NCBI GenBank assembly: GCA_005502915.1
Contig: SCMT01000001.1
Coordinates: forward strand, 1-64,000
DNA length: 64,000 nucleotides
Direction of reading: 5' to 3'
Source: Lysobacteraceae bacterium 2PB
GTDB taxonomy: Bacteria; Pseudomonadota; Gammaproteobacteria; Xanthomonadales; Xanthomonadaceae
Numbering within the stretch: position 1 is the stretch's first letter; every line of letters starts with the position of its first letter. Shown piece after piece: positions 63,253-64,000 of the stretch. The translations under genes and the position numbers were made by a program. A model generated the notes under the pieces. That model worked only from the letters and a program-made list of their open reading frames with translations. It had not been told where the DNA came from and searched no databases.

Positions 63253-63996
63253 CTAGAGCAGCCCCAGCCTGCGCGCTTCGTGCAGGGCCTGCGGCAGGCT
63301 GTTCACCGAGAGTTTCTCGTACAGCCTGCGCACGTGGGTATAGACAGTGGAGACCTGCACGCCCAGCAGCCGCGCCGCCTGGGTGAACGTGCGGCCCTGG
63401 TCGGCCAGCACGATGATCTCGCGCTCGCGGGCGGTGAGGCGGATGGTGGTGGCTGGCGCCTCGTTCGCCGTGCATCCGGACGAGGTGTCCGCTGGTGCCC
63501 GCGAGGTCGCACGGGCGTGGGCGACGAGCGCCCGGGCGGCGGTGGCGGTGAGCGCGGGCATGCCCGAAGCGGCGGCCCGCAACGCCCGGGCCAGGTCCTC
63601 GGGGCCGTCGTGCAGGTAGAGCACGCCATCGGCGCCTGCGGCGATGGCGCACAGCGATGTCCCCTCTTCCGTGTCGATGCAGACCGCCAGGCGTCGCCCT
63701 GCCCCGTCGTCGAGCGCTGCCAGCGCGCTCGCTGCCGCGCCCGGACCATCGACCGCGACCAGATGCAGGTCGGCCGGCGACGGTTCGGCACTGCCGGACG
63801 CCCAGGGCCCCATCTCGATACGCCCCCCGGATGTCGAACAGGCACGCAAGGCTTCGATGAGCGGCACCGGCAGGCCGTGTGCGAATCCGCTGGCCCGGAC
63901 GCGGGGCCAGGCCGGCATGGAAAGGCGGCCATCCGTGGCCTCCCCGGCAGCGTCTCCAGCCCCCTGCTCGAGCGCGCTGCCACGCGTCGCCTGCAT
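63253..63996 (-). CDS. LuxR-family transcriptional regulator (possibly longer upstream)
   Basis: At least 247 residues. The N-terminal 150 residues resemble a degenerate response-regulator-like alpha/beta fold (LHLVAVDGPGAAASALAALDD... and GADGVLYLHDGPEDLARALRAA) without an obvious phospho-Asp. A LuxR/GerE DNA-binding domain lies at about 185-247 (LTAREREIIVLADQGRTFTQAARLLGV, then VSTVYTHVRRLYEKL). The first ATG is 4 nt from the window edge, so the true start may lie outside. Target genes unknown. Confidence 0.88.
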   Translation of the reverse strand: MQATRGSALEQGAGDAAGEATDGRLSMPAWPRVRASGFAHGLPVPLIEALRACSTSGGRIEMGPWASGSAEPSPADLHLVAVDGPGAAASALAALDDGAGRRLAVCIDTEEGTSLCAIAAGADGVLYLHDGPEDLARALRAAASGMPALTATAARALVAHARATSRAPADTSSGCTANEAPATTIRLTAREREIIVLADQGRTFTQAARLLGVQVSTVYTHVRRLYEKLSVNSLPQALHEARRLGLL

Positions 63997-64000
63997 GTGC

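Noticed and set aside
62834-63652. Open frames on both strands in the gap upstream of glnE
   Set aside because: No start context, no domain, biased composition; the minus-strand frame overlaps the LuxR gene in another frame.

Overview
The window is GC-rich chromosomal DNA from a gammaproteobacterium. Gene content and order point to the Lysobacteraceae (Xanthomonadaceae; Lysobacter- or Luteimonas-like). The main pointers are pilMNOPQ divergent from a PBP1A gene, a pcm-like gene followed by tolC, a RutE-like nitroreductase beside an ELM1-type gene, and glnE. I assigned this from remembered family features, not from a database search. I saw no rRNA, tRNA, CRISPR array, insertion sequence or prophage.

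Layout. 1-1716: a BlaI-type repressor and an M56 (BlaR1-family) membrane peptidase, overlapping and preceded by a large palindromic operator. 1817-3787: a CoA transferase/hydrolase. 3913-18526: an accessory block of small and large exported proteins. Its core is three copies of a two-gene module: a small secreted protein on the + strand facing a membrane TPR-PAS protein on the - strand. The small-protein promoters share a TANNCT -10 box and an 11-bp-phased direct repeat. This block is the best candidate for an undescribed system. 18564-22734: transketolase, an array of four abutting hairpins, a secreted protein and a dicarboxylate/glutamate symporter.

22819-30190: a complete Bat/MoxR operon (MoxR, DUF58, DUF4381, BatA, a BatB-BatC fusion, BatD), almost every junction overlapping. 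30429-35596: type IV pilus assembly operon pilMNOPQ, with mrcA (PBP1A) divergent. 38596-40712: an unknown protein coupled to an ATP-grasp enzyme, then a cold-shock/DUF1294 membrane protein. 40824-45917: an RND efflux pump and adaptor divergent from a TetR regulator. 46117-48184: a PCMT-like methyltransferase and TolC, which could serve as the outer-membrane channel that the RND operon lacks.

48919-53927: envelope glycolipid genes (waaA, an LpxL-type acyltransferase, an O-antigen-ligase-like protein, a glycosyltransferase) and an NDUFS6-like zinc protein. 54030-58204: GST, YceI, RutE-like reductase, ELM1-like protein and a YqjD/YqjE/YqjK-like membrane operon. 58329-62670: an OLD-like ATPase and glnE. 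63253-63996: a LuxR-family regulator that runs to within 4 nt of the window edge.

Most genes are tightly packed with ATGA, GTGA or TGATG junctions. The exceptions are the loosely spaced secreted-protein block and the roughly 580-nt gap upstream of glnE.
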